From Dyadobacter chenhuakuii (GTDB lineage Bacteria; Bacteroidota; Bacteroidia; Cytophagales; Spirosomataceae): a DNA stretch of 64,000 nt. The first letter of the stretch is position 1. Each line of letters opens with the position of its first letter. The position numbers and the translations under genes are program-made. Shown in pieces: positions 61,507 to 64,000 of the stretch. Location of the stretch: assembly GCF_023821985.2 (NCBI RefSeq), contig NZ_CP098805.1, positions 5,075,001 to 5,139,000 of the forward strand, written 5' to 3'. Under the pieces are notes generated by a model, which ran no database searches, had not been told where the DNA came from, and saw only the letters and a list, made by a program, of their open reading frames with translations.

Positions 61507-62787
61507 TTACAATGCGAACTTCTCTTTGATTGCGTCGACGAAGTCAAGCTTTTCCCAAGTGAACAATTCCACTTCCACTTCTTTTTCTTCTCCGTTTGCT
61601 CCTTTGAATGATTTTTTAACAACTTCATTCTTGCGGCCCATGTGTCCATAAGCAGCAGTTTCGGAATAAATCGGGTTTCTCAATTTCAATCTCTGCTCAA
61701 TTGCGTAAGGACGAAGGTCAAAAATCTCGCTGATCTTCAAAGCAATCTCGCCGTCGTTAACCGAAACTTTTGAAGTTCCGTAAGTATTAATATACAATCC
61801 GCAAGGCTCAGCCACACCGATGGCGTAGGAAACCTGCACAAGCACCTCGTCGCAAAGGCCCGACGCAACCATGTTCTTTGCAATGTGACGCGTTGCATAA
61901 GCAGCAGAACGGTCCACTTTGGAAGGATCTTTTCCAGAAAATGCACCACCGCCGTGTGCTCCTTTTCCACCATAAGTATCCACGATAATTTTACGTCCTG
62001 TAAGTCCTGTGTCCCCGTGCGGTCCACCAATGACGAACTTGCCGGTTGGATTGATATGGAAAGTAATGTCTCCTGTGAACAGTTGCTGCAATTCAGGAGT
62101 AAGCTTGCCTTTTACGCGTGGGATTACGATGTTGATCACATCTTCTTTGATCTTCGCAAGCATTGCTGCTTCTGCGTCAAAATCATCGTGTTGTGTGGAA
62201 ACAACAATGGTATCGATGCGCAAAGGCACATTGTCATCGCTATATTCGATCGTCACCTGCGATTTTGCATCCGGGCGAAGATATGGGATCAGGCTTGATT
62301 CATTATTTCTGATCGCCGACATTTCTTGCAGGATCTTGTGAGCAAGGTCCAATGCCAACGGCATGTAGTTTTCAGTTTCGCGTGTGGCGTAACCAAACAT
62401 CATTCCCTGGTCACCAGCGCCCTGTGCATTTGCTTTTTCTTCGAAGCTTTCGGAAGCAACCGCACGGTCAACGCCCTGGTTAATGTCTGCGCTCTGATCG
62501 TGGATAGCAGATAAAATACCGCAGGAATTGGCTTCAAACATGTATTCACTTTTCGTGTATCCGATCTTTCTGATAACCTCACGGGTTATTTTCTGAACAT
62601 CCAGATAAGTATTCGTCTTCACTTCTCCTGCCAAAACCACCTGTCCGGTTGTAACCAGCGTTTCACAGGCAACCTTACTATTGGTGTCCCAGGCTAAAAA
62701 GTTGTCAATTAAAGCATCTGATATTTGATCGGCGACCTTGTCAGGATGTCCTTCAGATACGGACTCCGAGGTGAATAAGTATGGCAT
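61507..62787 (-). CDS. metK: S-adenosylmethionine synthetase
   Basis: 426-aa MetK makes SAM from methionine and ATP. Family motifs: the N-terminal FTSESVSEGHPDKVADQISD (with His14 and Asp16), GAGDQGMMFGYA and the P-loop-like GGGAFSGKDPSKVDRSAAY. Length is slightly above E. coli MetK. The upstream region (62788-62936) was read for a SAM riboswitch, and none was evident. It is the middle gene of two on this strand, with its own terminator at 61453, so it is probably monocistronic. Confidence 0.97.
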   Translation of the reverse strand: MPYLFTSESVSEGHPDKVADQISDALIDNFLAWDTNSKVACETLVTTGQVVLAGEVKTNTYLDVQKITREVIRKIGYTKSEYMFEANSCGILSAIHDQSADINQGVDRAVASESFEEKANAQGAGDQGMMFGYATRETENYMPLALDLAHKILQEMSAIRNNESSLIPYLRPDAKSQVTIEYSDDNVPLRIDTIVVSTQHDDFDAEAAMLAKIKEDVINIVIPRVKGKLTPELQQLFTGDITFHINPTGKFVIGGPHGDTGLTGRKIIVDTYGGKGAHGGGAFSGKDPSKVDRSAAYATRHIAKNMVASGLCDEVLVQVSYAIGVAEPCGLYINTYGTSKVSVNDGEIALKISEIFDLRPYAIEQRLKLRNPIYSETAAYGHMGRKNEVVKKSFKGANGEEKEVEVELFTWEKLDFVDAIKEKFAL

Positions 62788-62936
62788 AAATTGAAAATGT
62801 TAATTCAGCAAAAAAATGAGCAGCTAGTGTATGGATTAGAAAACAAAATTGAATTTTTTTGGGATATTAACCAAATAAATGGGAGTTAAAAACCATCCAG
62901 AATGCACGGATTCGCGTAGTAAGGAAAGGCATTTAT

Positions 62937-62980
62937 AAAATGAAAAGCCCGCTTCCGTCAGAAAGCAGGCTTTTCATTTT
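62937..62980 (-). terminator. Terminator after lipA, bidirectional in form
   Basis: AAAATGAAAAGCC (62937-62949) pairs with GGCTTTTCATTTT (62968-62980), with a longer inner stem broken by one mismatch. It is 11 nt 3' of lipA on the minus strand. Confidence 0.85.
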
Positions 62981-62991
62981 AGTGTTATTTC

Positions 62992-63870
62992 TCAAATCGG
63001 AACATTCACATGGCGTTCCGCGTGGTAACTGGATCTTACCAGCGGGCCGGACTCTACGTATTTAAGTCCACGTCTCAGTCCCTCTTCTCTATAATTATCG
63101 AACATTTCAGGAGTGATCCATTCGATCACTTCATGGTGCATTTTGGTAGGTTGCAGATATTGTCCCAAAGTAAGGATATCCAGGCCGTTTGCAGCCAGAT
63201 CGTCCATGGCTTTGTGTACTTCGTCCTGTGTTTCGCCAAGCCCAAGCATTATGCCTGATTTTGTGCGCTGACCGAAGGCTTTGGTTCGTCTGATCTGTTC
63301 CAGGCTTCTTACATACTTGGCCTGCGGGCGTACCGCACGGTATAAACGTTCCACCGTTTCCATATTGTGCGAAACCACTTCCTGGCCTGCCTCAATCATG
63401 TGGATCAACGCATCCCAATTGTTTTTTACGTCGGGAATCAATGTTTCAATGGTCGTTTCGGGCGTATTTTCTTTCACCTGTCTTACCGTCTGATACCAGA
63501 TTTCTGCGCCCCGGTCTTTTAATTCGTCACGGTTTACAGAAGTAAGCACCGCGTGTTTAACCTGCATCAGCTTTATGGCTTCTGCCACGCGTCTTGGCTC
63601 GTCCGTATCATATTCGTTAGGCCGGCCAGTTGCTACGGCGCAAAAACTGCAGCTTCTCGTACAAACATTACCCAGGATCATAAAGGTCGCCGTTCCGGCG
63701 CCCCAGCATTCGCCCATATTCGGGCAGCTTCCGCTTTCGCAGATCGTATGTAGTTTATAATTATCAACCAGTTGCCTTACTTTCCTGAATTCAGGTCCGG
63801 CTGGCAGCTTCACCCTCAACCAATCTGGTCTTTTCTTGCGCTCTGAGGGAATAACAGGTAATTCAATCAT
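62992..63870 (-). CDS. lipA: Lipoyl synthase
   Basis: 292-aa radical SAM enzyme that inserts two sulfurs into protein-bound octanoate. Its auxiliary cluster CESGSCPNMGEC is near the N-terminus, the radical SAM motif is CTRSCSFCAV, and the conserved C-terminal SS of RSSYHAERH is present. N-terminal RKKRPDWLRVKLP is typical. The ATG at 63868-63870 fits. No lipB is adjacent. The rest of the window, 63871-64000, holds only AT-rich upstream DNA with no gene visible. Confidence 0.97.
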   Translation of the reverse strand: MIELPVIPSERKKRPDWLRVKLPAGPEFRKVRQLVDNYKLHTICESGSCPNMGECWGAGTATFMILGNVCTRSCSFCAVATGRPNEYDTDEPRRVAEAIKLMQVKHAVLTSVNRDELKDRGAEIWYQTVRQVKENTPETTIETLIPDVKNNWDALIHMIEAGQEVVSHNMETVERLYRAVRPQAKYVRSLEQIRRTKAFGQRTKSGIMLGLGETQDEVHKAMDDLAANGLDILTLGQYLQPTKMHHEVIEWITPEMFDNYREEGLRRGLKYVESGPLVRSSYHAERHVNVPI

Positions 63871-64000
63871 ATTTAATCGTAATCTCTGACAACCCGGTTT
63901 GTGAAAACCAAAACCATCAATTGCTAATATATTATCGTTTTTTGCTTCCGAAATAAAGGGTCAGGTAACCCGAAGTGAAGAAGCTTCTATTCTCGGCAAA

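Noticed and set aside
62788..62936. SAM riboswitch upstream of metK
   Set aside because: No SAM-I or SAM-II core pattern was seen in this AT-rich leader; only a possible promoter-like CAATTTTG on the minus strand.

Overview
The window looks like chromosomal DNA of a Bacteroidota bacterium, most likely a Cytophagales member close to Dyadobacter. This rests on gene content and is not a database result. The pointers are a SusC/SusD pair, a small Bacteroidota-type histone H1-like protein, DUF4286, DUF1080 (3-keto-disaccharide hydrolase) proteins, a giant alpha-2-macroglobulin, a family of about 420-aa alpha-oxoamine synthases, few clear Shine-Dalgarno sites, and several upstream regions that fit the Bacteroidota promoter TTG-N19-TAnnTTTG.

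Layout. 1-580: 3' end of an rRNA operon (23S tail, spacer with a degenerate partial 5S copy, intact 5S, terminator). 600-6,800: an orphan reading frame, a membrane acyltransferase, an AlkZ-like glycosylase, ispD, queA and accC. 7,000-10,860: alpha-oxoamine synthase, histone-like protein, MaoC hydratase, Hpf, DUF4286 and a small 4-TM protein. 10,860-16,240: cysM, two alpha/beta hydrolases, acyl-CoA synthetase and a GNAT. 16,260-19,620: three unrecognised genes, two of which encode proteins of the same coiled coil / four-TM / coiled coil plan. 19,630-23,690: secreted nuclease, SorB-like cytochrome c, SorA-like sulfite dehydrogenase and two Tat-exported ferritin-like proteins. 23,690-28,580: a decayed barrel-protein tail, a PepSY-like secreted protein, an NtrC-type regulator and a hybrid histidine kinase. 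28,750-33,520: a cytochrome c-tailed dehydrogenase-like protein with two DUF1080 proteins. 33,670-40,790: LEA-like protein, a GlgP homologue lacking its cofactor lysine, an Uma2 remnant, a sugar-nucleotide reductase/cyclophilin/lipoprotein operon and a BamA/TamA-like barrel. 40,950-49,590: a SusC/SusD locus with a lipoprotein phosphoesterase and a DegT aminotransferase. 49,600-64,000: alpha-2-macroglobulin, RND efflux pair, fatty acid desaturase, metK and lipA.

How genes work together. SorA and SorB form a periplasmic sulfite-oxidising pair. The DUF1080 block looks like periplasmic oxidation and cleavage of sugars. The SusC/SusD block imports an unknown, possibly phosphorylated, substrate. 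The NtrC regulator and the hybrid kinase are convergent neighbours and may form a signalling pair.

The most unusual items are the paired four-TM coiled-coil proteins next to a protein faintly like DNA polymerase III psi, the GlgP homologue with Thr in place of the PLP lysine and an Uma2 fragment in frame after its stop, and the SusC-type TonB-box-like motif inside the alpha-2-macroglobulin. I saw no CRISPR array, insertion sequence, tRNA gene, prophage or replication origin.
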